Source of the DNA: Liquidambar formosana
Taxonomy: Eukaryota > Streptophyta > Magnoliopsida > Saxifragales > Altingiaceae
Assembly: GCA_039720395.1 (NCBI GenBank)
Contig: CM077820.1
Location: 14,717,848 to 14,781,847, forward strand
Direction: 5' to 3'
DNA length: 64,000 nucleotides
Under the pieces are notes generated by a model. The model saw only the letters and a program-made list of their open reading frames with translations. It was not told the DNA's origin and made no database searches. The position numbers and the translations under genes are program-made. The number at the start of each line of letters is the position of its first letter. The stretch's first letter is position 1. Positions 31,987 through 45,300 of this stretch are shown in pieces.

Positions 31987-33074
31987 TGACAATTTGTGCA
32001 CCGCTTAATTGTTACTGGGAGTTTGCATGAATATTTTCTCGAAACCAAACTGGGACCAAGGAAAGGTCGGATTGTCTTGTTGATGATCATGGTTTTGTGT
32101 TTAATTTTGATGACAAACTTTTACTATCCAAAAAAAAGATAAATTAATGACTGATTTTATAATACTCCGTTTATATATGTTGCCTTCTTATGTTTCGTAA
32201 CTCATGTTCACATTTTAATAAAGGACTATGGAAATTCCATGCCCACATATCAAGCACTCAAATGTTTAGGATGCCTTTAAAATAATGAAGTTCGTTTCAA
32301 ATTGAATTTTTTTTTTTTAAAGAAAAATATTTTCTTTTCTTAGGCTTGGTCCCTGCTATTTTGCGTATATATGTTGAAGCAACTTTGATGTTACGAAAAT
32401 AACTTTGGCACCTAAATACATACGACAGATTAAAGTGTCGAAATTTCTCACTTTGGTTTGTCCAATTATTACTTGCCCTGTACCTAGAAATATCCTTAGT
32501 CTAGAAAATACGTTGCATTAATCATGATTCATGAGCATGACCAACCATCGAATATATATGGTCATCTTCAATTCCAGTGTCTACCCGTAAGGATTGGGGC
32601 ATTGCATTTTGATGTGATAAAAATCAATTGAATGATCAAGGTAGCACTGGCACAGCAACCAATGGCCATCCCCTGAAAATGTTTAATCAGTAAATTAAGA
32701 TGAAAAATACTTCTTGTATTTTTTATGCCCAAATAAATTGGACTCTAAAGTCCTCCAATACTAGTGGTACAAACTACAAAGACTTGGGGGTGCCGCAAAA
32801 AACAAAAGACTCCAGACTTTTTTGGAATAGCTAGTCTACGGCGTTTGGCTTTTCTTGATGATATTTCTACCCTGGAGAATCTCCCCTTATCTCCTCTCTT
32901 CTTTTTTTTTTCTTTTTTTTTTTTTTTTTGTGGGTACAATCCTCTTGTCCCTATTACTTTCTCTCCTGGTATCTAAGCCTCATAGTTTTGCTAAAATATG
33001 GTTGGTTACATGCATGTCTTGATGGCATGAAATTCTCTAGAACCAAGGAATACTTCATTGAAAATGACAATTTG

Positions 33075-33189
33075 TAAGTCACTAGGGTTAGCCTAGTGGC
33101 CAGTGAGGCAGGGTAGAGTAACAGGTAGGATTCTGATAGGTTAGGGGTTCGAACCCCTCCTAATGTACCCCAAAAAAAAAAAAAAAAAA
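33075..33189 (+). mobile_element. SINE in array unit 2
   Basis: TGACAATTTG on both sides; B-box intact, followed by CTCCTAATGTACC where the unit 1 copy has CTCCTAGTGTACC. Confidence 0.9.
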
Positions 33190-34278
33190 TGACAATTTGT
33201 GCACCGCTTAATTGTTACTGGGAGTTTGCATGAATATTTTCTCGAAACCAAACTTGGACCAAGGAAAGGTCGGATTGTCTTGTTGATGATCATGGTATTG
33301 TGTTTAATTTTGATGACAAACTTTTACTATCCAAAAAAAAGATAAATTAATGACTGATTTTATAATACTCCGTTTATATATGTTGCCTTCTTATGTTTCG
33401 TAACTCATGTTCACATTTTAATAAAGGACTATGGAAATTCCATGCCCACATATCAAGCACTCAAATGTTTAGGATGCCTTTAAAATAATGAAGTTCGTTT
33501 CAAATTGAATTTTTTTTTTTTAAAGAAAAATATTTTCTTTTCTTAGGCTTAGTCCCTGCTATTTTGCCTATATATGTTGAAGCAACTTTGATGTTACGAA
33601 AATAACTTTGGCACCTAAATACATATGACAGATTAAAGTGTCGAAATTTCTCACTTTGGTTTGTCCAATTATTACTTGCCCTGTACCTCGAAATATCCTT
33701 AGTCTAGAAAATACGTTGCATTAATCATGATTCATGAGCATGACCAACCATCGAATATATATGGTCATCTTCAATTCCAGTGTCTACCCGTAAGGATTGG
33801 GGCATTGCATTTTGATGTGATAAAAATCAATTGAATGATCAAGGTAGCACTGGCACAGCAACCAATGGCCATCCCCTGAAAATGTTTAATCAGTAAATTA
33901 AGATGAAAAATACTTCTTGTATTTTTTATGCCCAAATAAATTGGACTCTAAAGTCCTCCAATACTAGTGGTACAAACTACAAAGACTTGGGGGTGCCACA
34001 AAAAACAAAAGACTCCAGACTTTTTTGGAATAGCTAGTCTACGGCGTTTGGCTTTTCTTGATGATATTTCTACCCTGGAGAATCTCCCCTTATCTCCTCT
34101 CTTTCTTTTTTTTTCCTTTTTTTTTTTTTTTTTGTGGGTACAATCCTCTTGTCCCTATTACTTTCTCTCCTGGTATCTAAGCCTCATAGTTTTGCTAAAA
34201 TATGGTTGGTTACATGCATGTCTTGATGGCATGAAATTCTCTAGAACCAAGGAATACTTCATTGAAAATGACAATTTG

Positions 34279-34393
34279 TAAGTCACTAGGGTTAGCCTAG
34301 TGGCCAGTGAGGCAAGGTAGAGTAACAGGTAGGATTCTGATAGGTTAGGGGTTCGAACCCCTCCTAATGTACCCCCAAATAAAAAAAAAAAAA
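34279..34393 (+). mobile_element. SINE in array unit 3
   Basis: Same site and duplications; GGCAAGG replaces GGCAGGG between the boxes, and the A tail is interrupted by a T. Confidence 0.9.
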
Positions 34394-35479
34394 TGACAAT
34401 TTGTGCACAGCATAATTGTTACTGGGAGTTTGCATGAATATTTTCTCGAAACCAAACTGGGACCAAGGAAAGGTCGGATTGTCTTGTTGATGATCATGGT
34501 TTTGTGTTTAATTTTGATGACAAACTTTTACTATCCAAAAAAAAGATAAATTAATGACTGATTTTATAATACTCCGTTTATATATGTTGCCTTCTTATGT
34601 TTCGTAACTCATGTTCACATTTTAATAAAGGACTATGGAAATTCCATGCCCACATATCAAGCACTCAAATGTTTAGGATGCCTTTAAAATAATGAAGTTC
34701 GTTTCAAATTGAATTTTTTTTTTTTAAAGAAAAATATTTTCTTTTCTTAGGCTTGGTCCCTGCTATTTTGCGTATATATGTTGAAGCAACTTTGATGTTA
34801 CGAAAATAACTTTGGCACCTAAATACATACGACAGATTAAAGTGTCGAAATTTCTCACTTTGGTTTGTCCAATTATTACTTGCCCTGTACCTCGAAATAT
34901 CCTTAGTCTAGAAAATACGTTGCATTAATCATGATTCATGAGCATAACCAACCATCGAATATATATGGTCATCTTCAATTCCAGTGTCTACCCATAAGGA
35001 TTGGGGCATTGCATTTTGATGTGATAAAAATCAATTGAATGATCAAGGTAGCACTGGCACAGCAACCAATGGCCATCCCCTGAAAATGTTTAATCAATAA
35101 ATTAAGATGAAAAATACTTCTTGTATTTTTTATGCCCAAATAAATTGGACTCTAATGTCCTCCAATACTAGTGGTACAAACTACAAAGACTTGGGGGTGC
35201 CACAAAAAACAAAAGACTCCAGACTTTTTTGGAATAGCTAGTCTACGGCGTTTGGCTTTTCTTGATGATATTTCTACCCTGGAGAATCTCCCCTTATCTC
35301 CTCTCTTTTTTTTTTTTTCTTTTTTTTTTTTTTTGTGGGTACAATCCTCTTGTCCCTATTACTTTCTCTCCTGCTATCTAAGCCTCATAGTTTTGCTAAA
35401 ATATGGTTGGTTACATGCATGTCTTGATGGCATGAAATTCTCTAGAACCAAGGAATACTTCATTGAAAATGACAATTTG

Positions 35480-35594
35480 TAAGTCACTAGGGTTAGCCTA
35501 GTGGCCAGTGAGGCAGGATAGAGTAACAGGTAGGATTCTGATAGGTTAGGGGTTCGAACCCCTCCTAATGTACCCCCAAAAAAAAAAAAAAAAA
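35480..35594 (+). mobile_element. SINE in array unit 4
   Basis: Same site; the right duplication has lost its first T, and GGCAGGATAG replaces GGCAGGGTAG between the boxes. Confidence 0.9.
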
Positions 35595-36504
35595 GACAAT
35601 TTGTGCACCGCTTAATTGTTACTGGGAGTTTGCATGAATATTTTCTCGAAACCAAACTTGGACCAAGGAAAGGTCGGATTGTCTTGTTGATGATCATGGT
35701 TTTGTGTTTAATTTTGATGACAAACTTTTACTATCCAAAAAAAAGATAAATTAATGACTGATTTTATAATACTCCGTTTATATATGTTGCCTTCTTATGT
35801 TTCGTAACTCATGTTCACATTTTAATAAAGGACTATGGAAATTCCATGCCCACATATCTAGCACTCAAATGTTTAGGATGCCTTTAAAATAATGAAGTTC
35901 GTTTCAAATTGAATTTTTTTTTTTAAAAGAAAAATATTTTCTTTTCTTAGGCTTGGTCCCTGCTATTTTGCCTATATATGTTGAAGCAACTTTGATGTTA
36001 CGAAAATAACTTTGGCACCTAAATACATACGACAGATTAAAGTGTCGAAATTTCTCACTTTGGTTTGTCCAATTATTACTTGCCCTGTACCTCGAAATAT
36101 CCTTAGTCTAGAAAATACGTTGCATTAATCATGATTCATGAGCATGACCAACCATCGAATATATATGGTCATCTTCAATTCCAGTGTCTACCCGTAAGGA
36201 TTGGGGCATTGCATTTTGATGTGATAAAAATCAATTGAATGATCAAGGTAGCACTGGCACAGCAACCAATGGCCATCCCCTGAAAATGTTTAATCAGTAA
36301 ATTAAGATGAAAAATACTTCTTGTATTTTTTATGCCCAAATAAATTGGACTCTAAAGTCCTCCAATACTAGTGGTACAAACTACAAAGACTTGGGGGTGC
36401 CACAAAAAACAAAAGACTCCAGACTTTTTTGGAATAGCTAGTCTACGGCGTTTGGCTTTTCTTGATGATATTTCTACCCTGGAGAATCTCCCCTTATCTC
36501 CTCT

Positions 36505-36536
<32 letters not shown>

Positions 36537-36681
36537 GTGGGTACAATCCTCTTGTCCCTATTACTTTCTCTCCTGCTATCTAAGTCTCATAGTTTTGCTA
36601 AAATATGGTTGGTTACATGCATGTCTTGATGGCATGAAATTCTCTAGAACCAAGGAATACTTCATTGAAAATGACAATTTG

Positions 36682-36798
36682 TAAGTCACTAGGGTTAGCC
36701 TAGTGGCCAGTGAGGCAGGGTAGAGTAACAGGTAGGATTCTGATAGGTTAGGGGTTCGAACCCCTCCTAATGTACCCCCAAAAAAAAAAAAAAAAAAA
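36682..36798 (+). mobile_element. SINE in array unit 5
   Basis: Same site and duplications; longest A tail of the six. Confidence 0.9.
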
Positions 36799-37886
36799 TG
36801 ACAATTTGTGCACAGCTTAATTGTTACTGGGAGTTTGCATGAATATTTTCTCGAAACCAAACTTGGACCAAGGAAAGGTCGGATTGTCTTGTTGATGATC
36901 ATGGTTTTGTGTTTAATTTTGATGACAAACTTTTACTATCCAAAAAAAAGATAAATTAATGACTGATTTTATAATACTCCGTTTATATATGTTGCCTTCT
37001 TATGTTTCGTAACTCATGTTCACATTTTAATAAAGGACTATGGAAATTCCATGCCCACATATCAAGCACTCAAATGTTTAGGATGCCTTTAAAATAATGA
37101 AGTTCGTTTCAAATTGAATTTTTTTTTTTTAAAGAAAAATATTTTCTTTTCTTAGGCTTGGTCCCTGCTATTTTGCGTATATATGTTGAAGCAACTTTGA
37201 TGTTACGAAAATAACTTTGGCACCTAAATACATACGACAGATTAAAGTGTCGAAATTTCTCACTTTGGTTTGTCCAATTATTACTTGCCCTGTACCTCGA
37301 AATATCCTTAGTCTAGAAAATACGTTGCATTAATCATGATTCATGAGCATGACCAACCATCGAATATATATGGTCATCTTCAATTCCAGTGTCTACCCGT
37401 AAGGATTGGGGCATTGCATTTTGATGTGATAAAAATCAATTGAATGATCAAGGTAGCACTGGCACAGCAACCAATGGCCATCCCCTGAAAATGTTTAATC
37501 AGTAAATTAAGATGAAAAATACTTCTTGTATTTTTTATGCCCAAATAAATTGGACTCTAAAGTCCTCCAATACTAGTGGTACAAACTACAAAGACTTGGG
37601 GGTGCCACAAAAAACAAAAGACTCCAGACTTTTTTGGAATAGCTAGTCTACGGCGTTTGGCTTTTCTTGATGATATTTCTACCCTGGAGAATCTCCCCTT
37701 ATCTCCTCTCTTTTTTTTTTTTTTCTTTTTTTTTTTTTTTTGTGGGTACAATCCTCTTGTCCCTATTACTTTCTCTCCTGCTATCTAAGCCTCATAGTTT
37801 TGCTAAAATATGGTTGGTTACATGCATGTCTTGATGGCATGCAATTCTCTAGAACCAAGGAATACTTCATTGAAAATGACAATTTG

Positions 37887-37998
37887 TAAGTCACTAGGGT
37901 TAGCCTAGTGGCCAGTGAGGCAGGGTAGAGTAACAGGTAGGATTCTGATAGGTTAGGGGTTCGAACCCCTCCTAATGTACCCCCAAAAAAAAAAAAAA
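37887..37998 (+). mobile_element. SINE in array unit 6
   Basis: Same site and duplications. Its unit keeps GGCATGCAATTC upstream as in block A1, where the other units have GGCATGAAATTC, so the last unit is closest to the ancestor there. Confidence 0.9.
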
Positions 37999-39179
37999 TG
38001 ACAATTTATGCACCGCTTAATTGTTACTGGGAGTTTGCATGAATATTTTCTCGAAACCAAACTTGGACCAAGGAAAGGTCGGATTGTCTTGTTGATGATC
38101 ATGGTTTTGTGTTTAATTTTGATGACAAACTTTTACTATCCAAAAAAAACATAAATTAATGACTGATTTTATAATACTCCGTTTATATATGTTGCCTTCT
38201 TATGTTTCGTAACTCATGTTCACATTTTAATAAAGGACTATGGAAATTCCATGCCCACATATCAAGCACTCAAATGTTTAGGATGCCTTTAAAATAATGA
38301 AGTTCGTTTCAAATTGAATTTTTTTTTTTAATGAAAAATATTTTCTTTTCTTAGGCTTGGTCCCTGCTATTTTGCCTATATATGTTGAAGCAACTTTGAT
38401 GTTACGAAAATAACTTTGGCACCTAAATACATACGACAGATTAAAGTGTCGAAATTTCTCACTTTGGTTTGTCCAATTATTACTTGCCCTGTACCTCGAA
38501 ATATCCTTAGTCTAGAAAATACGTTGCATTAATCATGATTCATGAGCATGATCAACCATCGAATATATATGGTCATCTTTAATTCCAGTGTCTACCCGTA
38601 AGGATTGGGGCATTGCATTTTGATGAAGTCAATCAATAAATGTGTCTGAAAAGACACATCAATGTCACAAAACGTATTGGATATGGCAATATAGAATTGT
38701 CCCAATGCATAATTTCTGTCACAAACTTTTCTCACACGGTATGTGACATCTCCCCTTGTTTGTCCCCATTAGCAGCCTAATTTTTCTGATTTGCATACTA
38801 CCTTTTTTTTTTGTGATAATCTAAAACAAAAATCAATTGTAGCTGATTTGGCAAATTTTTATGCTCGATCTCTTGGCCAAACTCGAGCAATGTTCACATC
38901 CTTGAGGTGGCAAAGTTTGGTTCTCTAGTGACATGTGCCATTAAATGATCCCAACAGCACTGTAGTCCCCTGAACTTCAAATTATCAACTTATTGATCAT
39001 TATACCTTATTCTTAATTAAAAATCACTTCTTAACCATTGAGAATTAAAGCATCTAAATATAATCTTTCTCAAACCAACTATGAATTGGTTAATTTGGAA
39101 AACAAATGGTATCAAAGGAGTAAATCTAGCATGATCCAGTTTCCAATATCCTCAAAATAGGCTCATAAAACATTTACGG

Positions 39180-39316
39180 CTCGTTTGTTTGGCTAGAATC
39201 GGAGGGAATAAATTAGAATGGAATGGAATGAGAATTCAATGGTTTGCTATCGTGATGAGAGAGAGGAGAGCATAACATTCCATTATGATTCTTCTTGATT
39301 CTAGCTAAACAAACGA
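39180..39316. mobile_element. Fold-back MITE, copy of 27536-27673
   Basis: Same inverted TCGTTTGTTTGGCTAGAATC / AGCTAAACAAACGA ends, lying at the matching place in block A2. Confidence 0.85.
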
Positions 39317-39488
39317 AACCTTAAGGTAATTATAATCCACATCTTGCTAGAATGAGGAATCCCTGCGTGTGGCACACAATCTAGAAGGAATGCCCGGTTT
39401 GGACCGCTGGGCAAACCCATGTTTCTTGTAGTGGCATTTGCAATGGAAATAGAAAACCTGCTTTTCCTTAATTAAATGTGCATAGTTC

Positions 39489-39730
39489 ATCCCGTGAGGT
39501 TAGCTCAAATGATCAAGGTGTTAGGTATCGATTCCGAGATTCCTGATCAAGTATCATAGGCCACATGCACAAAGCAAAAGCCTTGTGGCTTACTTGGCAT
39601 ATGTGTTGACCATGCGGTACATGTGTCCTTAGAGGTGTGTGTGTCCATGGAAGTTTACCGGTTGGCTATGATAGGAGTTGATCTTAGCTTATGAGTTCGT
39701 CCGCGTCATAAAAAAAGGATAAAAATGAAG
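39489..39730 (+). mobile_element. SINE, copy of 27845-28085
   Basis: Bounded by GTGCATAGTTC and GTCCATAGTTC. A-box-like TTAGCTCAAATGATCAAGG and B-box-like GGTATCGATTCC are better preserved than in the A1 copy. Confidence 0.85.
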
Positions 39731-39869
39731 GTCCATAGTTCCAAGAACAAGTAAAAGCTGTCATAAGCTTGAAAATCCATCATTCTTCCCAAAACATTTA
39801 TGAAATTGGGAAGCTGTTCATTTGAACTTGTGCATATGAATAAAACCATTCATGTCAAGGGTATCACAT

Positions 39870-40150
39870 TGGCATCATGTTTCACATGGTTTAATCACAC
39901 ACACATGCATAATTCCATCTTGCATCCACAATCTCAAATATGAATTACATCACTGAGAAGAAGCACATGCCCAAAATAAAGAGTTCAACATAATCCAAAA
40001 TCCAACATGATAACCATATATCCAACCTAATACAATAATGCATCTCATACAATCACTAATAGTTCAACACAATGACAACATTCATCATATTACTAAGCAT
40101 CTCAAAAAGCCATCATCATCGCTCGGATGATGCCACGTCCCTCGTTGAAT
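39870..40150 (-). other. 3' UTR exon of RLP2
   Basis: The intron runs from 42289 (donor GTATGTGTG, 18 bases after the stop) down to 40151 (acceptor CTCTCTTTGCAG), 2,139 bp. The exon begins ATTCAACGAGGGACGTGGC. The intron is enlarged by a hAT-like insertion and a LINE tail. Confidence 0.6.
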
Positions 40151-40599
40151 CTGCAAAGAGAGAAGGATAAGCCATCAGCCCATCACCTAGTATGAAACAT
40201 TTTTCTAGATAGTACACCAAGGTTTCAAAAAAAGAACATTTTAATAGCTAGAATATACTCTAATCAATATAAAAAATGAAAATAAGCAATAATTGATTTT
40301 CAAATCATGTAACTCTCACATTAAAACAAGTTAAGGTCCAATGCCGGCCAATTCCAGTTTCCATAAAGCCATAGCCATGTCCAAAATCATCTCTAATTTA
40401 CTCAGTTTATTTGAATGCCATATATAACTTGTGGGGCAGACTTTCCATTTTGCTCAGTATCAACTGTCAAAACCGGCCTCTCCAACCAATGTGCTCCGCA
40501 CAGGAATAGGGAGGCTCGCCCTAGAAATTCTGGGAGTACGCACTTGCCCTAGGATCATGGAGGGGGGAAACACGCACCAACCCTAGGCCAATCTTAAAA

Positions 40600-41227
40600 A
40601 TGGGCGGGCTTTGGCATGGGATTTGTAGCCCAGCCTAGCCCAAGGTTTAGCCCGAAGTTAGCCCATTTTATAATAAATAATATACTATTATCATATGACT
40701 ATATGAGTTATATTATCGCTAGATTCACATGAGATTAAAAATAATTAAATAAAGTTTACAAATGCTACAAACAAATTAAAAAAACACACTCAACAATTAT
40801 ATTTATGTCTTTCTTTTTTTTTCCCCCCCTCAATTAATATAATGAATATATTTTAGCAAATGATTCATTTACAAATGTCTTATTATAAATAATAAAAGAT
40901 ATTAAATCGTACAAAACATTAATATTATGTTTGCAAATGTCTTTATAAATTATAAACATTTTACGCATAAAAATTTTAAAGAGTTAAAGTATTATTTAAT
41001 AAAAAAATCATAAATAAGAAATTAGCTCAAATTAGACCCATCTCGAGACCTAACATAAGTCTGAAGTATGTCTTAAGCCCGAGAGTAGGCTTGGGCTTAG
41101 GTGTTTTTTTCTTTAACCCAGTCTGAGCCCAGCCCAATTAATACAAAAGCCCAACTAAGCCCAACTCAAGCCCAGTCCAACCAGCCTGAAGAACAGTCCA
41201 GCCCAGCCCAGCCCATTTTACACCCCA
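40600..41227. mobile_element. hAT-like non-autonomous element in the RLP2 UTR intron
   Basis: The RLP1 intron lacks this 0.63-kb segment at the matching place. It is rich in GGGCTGGGCTT / AGCCCAGCCC near both ends, and the right end reads AAATGGGCTGGG...GGGGTG in inverse. TCTTAAAA (left) and ACTTAAAA (right) flank it, an 8-bp near-duplication typical of hAT elements. No transposase. Confidence 0.6.
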
Positions 41228-41879
41228 ACTTAAAACCAATGAAGTCCATAGATATCCATTTGAATTTCCTCTAACCCCAAAACCATAATATCCATTATTG
41301 TAGTCTCACGCATTAAATTTTTTAAATTAATCCCATCCACAAAATACAAAGCTTTATATCCATAAAAGCTTGAAATTATACATCCAACAATTTTCAAATA
41401 CTTCCCATAGCAAAATACGTAATTCTATATATTCATCATATGCATATGGTGCATAAATCAACTTAATTTTTTCTACATCAGTCTTTGGAGGAACAATTGG
41501 TGAGCTTTTTTCTACATCAACTTAATCTTTTAATATTTTCTGCTCACTGTGCTGAGGAAGCACATTGGGTATGTATCAAAGCTGTATATTTTTGTGTGGG
41601 GTTACCTTTACCTGAGATCAGGGGTGCCCTAATGAAAGGAACACCATACAGCAACCATCATTTAATGGTCGCCAACGGTTAGACAAACAACGTAGATCAT
41701 AAACAAACCCCTACCCACTGGTCAGCCAACAGCAAGGCATCCTATGACCTTAATGCCCCGCTTGGTTACAAGCCTAAGCAACTAGGCAAGGCCAACAGCT
41801 AGCAAAGCATCCAATCACCTTAAGCCTACGCGGCTACGCAGCTAGGCTTTCCTTTTAGTTGGTTTCTGCTCAGCACCTT

Positions 41880-42060
41880 GCTGGGGACTGAACCTTCTAT
41901 ATTTTTTGGGGGAGTGGTTTTATGGGAATGTTTGATTGCTTGGGTGGTTGTTTTGGGCTGGGTTTTCCTCTGTTTTGGGGGGGGATTTTCTGCTGCTGGC
42001 CGGGTTGTATCTCATTATCTTTCTTCAATAATAAAGTTTTTCTTTTTGCTGATAAAAAAA
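41880..42060 (+). mobile_element. Probable LINE 3' tail
   Basis: A G- and T-rich stretch ends with CAATAATAAAGTTTTTCTTTT, then TGCTGAT and an A run, like the LINE end at 17732. No coding remnant. Confidence 0.45.
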
Positions 42061-42307
42061 CAAAAAGCTGTATAATTACAATAAGAAACAATACATCCAC
42101 AATAATATAATTCCTTTGCCATCTATTCCATCAGGAATTCATCATAGCTTAAACGTGAACAAACGTAAAACTTCAAAAGAAAGTGGGATTACTGGCTACA
42201 TCGTACGAAGTAAAACAACTCGGAAAAAGTTCACAACTTACTCAATTGAAAGAGAGAGTTTACAGTTAATTTTATTGCTACACACATACCTGGTCACTGA
42301 TGTTCTT

Positions 42308-45300
42308 TCACTTGACAGTGCGATTTTTCCCCAATTTTTTCTTCAGCCTAGCTGCCTTCACTGCTATTGCCACAATTATCCAGTCTTTGGTTTCATCTAT
42401 GAATCGGAAATAAGCATATCTCCAACTCTTCTTGAATATTAGAACCCCCAAAGTTGCCCATAACGCAGTCATGAAGCCTAGCATTACAATGATGTAAAAC
42501 CACACTTTTTCAGACTCACCTTCTTTGTCGTTTTCTTCATAGTTGATGGCTGTTGGAGCTTGAGGTGGTTCGTCTCCCAGGCATTTATTTGGCAATGGAG
42601 CTCCACAGAGTTCAGTGTTGCCAAAATAGATGGATGGGTCATCAAGAGTCTGGAGCTGATTGCCTGTCGGAATTTTTCCGGAGAAGTTATTGTAAGACAA
42701 GTTCAAGTGGCTAAGCGAACTTAAAGCAGACATGCTCTGTGGAATCACACCAGAAAGCTGGTTTCTACAGAAGTCAAGAGATTCCAATGACTTCAAGTTC
42801 CCTACGTTGTTAGGGATGTCTCCTGTCAAATTATTGTGTGACAGATTCAAACCTTGCAATCCAGAAAGAATTGTTAGTTCTTTGGGGATCATGCCAACTA
42901 GATTGTTACTTGAAAGATCCAAGTTTGCAACAAGTGTTACTGTGAAATGAGTAAATTCAAGCTCTCTTCCTTTCATGACCTCCATGACTTTTTGCCCATA
43001 CCAGTAGGTGCCAGTGTATTGTGTTTGAGCCATGCCATTGAGATTGCCTAAACAACGAGGTATGGTTCCCATAAGATTGTTATCTGCAAGGTCCATGCCA
43101 AGATTCGTAGTCCAGAGAGATGGCATATTTGTAGAGGAATACTACCGTTAAACATATTCTTTCGTAGCCTCAGAATTTGCAGAAACCAAATGCTCTCCCC
43201 AATCCATTTAGGTATATTTCCAGAGAACTTATTCTCGCCAAGATCTAAACCTATCAAATCTGTGCAATTACTCAAGGCTGAAGGAAGTTCCCCATCAAGA
43301 GTGTTGTTGTTCAAGTACAACCATTGCAGGTCAGTAAGATGCCCAAATGAGCTGGGAATAACCCCTGTTAGCTTGTTGGATGATAGATTGATAATCCCTA
43401 ATGTTTGACTGTCACTCCAACAATTAGGAATGTTCCCAGATAACCTATTGTTTGAGAGATCTAGAATGTCCGAAGGCCCAAAACAATTAAGAATGTTACC
43501 AGACAAACTATTGTTTGAGAAATCTAGAGTGCTCAAATTCCTCCAACAATTAGGAATGTTCCCAGATAATCTATTGCTTGAGAGATCTAGATTCCACAAA
43601 GTTTCTATTTTGCACAATGAGGTTGGTATCGTACCATTGAGAAGGTTATTATGAAGATATAATTTTCTCAATGTAGGCATCATATCTCCAATATTTTGTG
43701 GAAGGGGTCCCGAAATCAAATTATTAGAGAGATAAACTTCATTTATGTAAGGGAGATTAGGAAACTCTCCACCGATCTGGTTGTGAGAGAGCTCCAAAAT
43801 AGAGACATGAAAATCTTGAAACCATTTCGGGATAGGTCCTGAGATGCTAGCATTGAAGAGATACAGGTCTGAGACTTCCTTTTGCGTTCTAAGCCATTGT
43901 GGAAGAGTTCCAATTTTGCAAGAACTCATTACAATGTATTTGAGTTGAAAAGGAGGTAGCCAGTTAGATTTCACCTTGAAACCCAATTGATAATTAGAAT
44001 CAATACTCAAGTCTTCCAACCTTGCGAGATTCGCAAAGTGAATTTCAGAGAATACATCTTCCAATGAATTTGAAGATATGTGTAAGCTCGTAAGGTTGGA
44101 AAGTTGTCCAAGAGAATCTGGAATGGCCCCACTCAATTGATTATGAGAAAGATCCAATTCTCTCAAGGCTGACAATTTCCCTAATGTTTCTGGAATAGTC
44201 CCATTCAACTTATTATGAGAAAGACCTAATTCTCTCAAGGCCGACAATTCCCCCAGTGTTTCTGGAATGCTCCCACTCAACTGATTAACATCAAGTCGTA
44301 GTTTTCTCAAGGTTGACAATCTTCCAAGCCAATCTGGAATTGGACCAGACAACAAATTCGCCTCCAAATAAAGACATGTTAATTTCTTAAGCTGCCCTAA
44401 CCAATCCGGAAAATGACCACTGAATTGATTTCGAGTTAAATACAGTTCTTCCAAATCATATTCAATGCATCCAGATAAGTTTCTCTAAGAGTCCAATAAC
44501 AACTCTCCATAATTATAAGACAAATCTAATGATTTCAAGTAACAATGATTCCATAAGATCATTGATAATCCACCTTCAATGCTATTGAAACGATTGTATG
44601 CAAGATTGAGATGTATAAGACTCTGAATATTACCCAGCCAGAGTGGAATTGAAGAATTGAAAAAGTTGGATGAAAGATTAAGGACTCTTAGAGAAGTCAT
44701 ATTTTGAAGAACATGTGGAATTGAACCTTTGAAAAAATTTTGACTAAGATCTAGGTATTCAACAGTAGAAAGAAATGTGGAATTAGTGTAAGCTTGAAAA
44801 AGATGAGTGTCATTGAGTCCACAGCCTGCCAAGCGTAACACTAACAAAGAAGGAAGCATGTTGAATACCTGCATCACATTACGAGCGCCACTAAGGTCGG
44901 CGCCGCTCATGTCAAGGTGTTGCAATGATGAGAGATGAGAAACCCATTCAAGATTCTGAAAAGTTAGCGATGCTTTTCCATACTCAAGTTGCTGAAATAC
45001 ATACGGAAGAACATTAAGATCAAGAATACGCAAGTGGGTCAGATTTCCAAGCTGAGGGGGAACCATACCACTAAAGTTGGCACTAGAGAGATTGAGATAC
45101 CGTAGTCGTTCCATAAAACCCAAGAATTTTGGAATTGAAGTTCTTTGAAAATCATTACCACTTAAGTCCAAGTAATTCAAATATCTCAACTGCAGCAAAC
45201 AAGAGTTTACCTCTCGGGCCACTAACTGGTTAGATACGTACCAGTCCCGGTCCCAGAAATTTGTGAAGTTTGTCATTCGGAGGTCAAGCTTGACAACATG

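Larger units (their letters stand above)
31410..38624. repeat. Six-unit tandem array, 1.2-kb period
   Basis: Units start at 31410, 32614, 33817, 35021, 36221 and 37426, and the last ends at 38624. Lengths are 1,199-1,205 bp. Length differences lie mainly in poly(T) and poly(A) tracts; otherwise units differ by scattered single bases. Each joint reads GCATTTTGATG/TGATAAAAATC, fusing sequence that in block A1 lies about 1.3 kb apart. Every unit holds the SINE with its target duplications, a T-rich tract and the CTATCTAAGCCTCATAG segment. Open frames of 64-104 codons recur in each unit but end in homopolymer-coded runs and look non-coding. The uniformity shows recent amplification or homogenisation. 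Confidence 0.97.
30813..39848. repeat. Intergenic block A2, expanded copy of A1
   Basis: Collinear with 25236-28210 but about 6 kb longer because of the internal array at 31410-38624. It also carries about 165 extra bases at about 38985-39150. Its left edge falls inside fold-back element 2, keeping only one arm. Confidence 0.85.

Noticed and set aside
31560..37788. Recurrent 64-104-codon open frames in each 1.2-kb unit (MVQTTKTWGC-type and its reverse)
   Set aside because: They repeat only because the unit repeats, run into poly(T)- or poly(A)-coded Phe/Lys runs whose lengths vary freely, and have no known domain.
31410..38624. CRISPR-like or rDNA-like array
   Set aside because: Units are 1.2 kb with no short repeat/spacer pattern, and no rRNA sequence is recognised; the genome is a plant's.
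42116..42442. Plus-strand frames opposite the receptors
   Set aside because: Shadows of LRR coding sequence or its UTR intron on the other strand.
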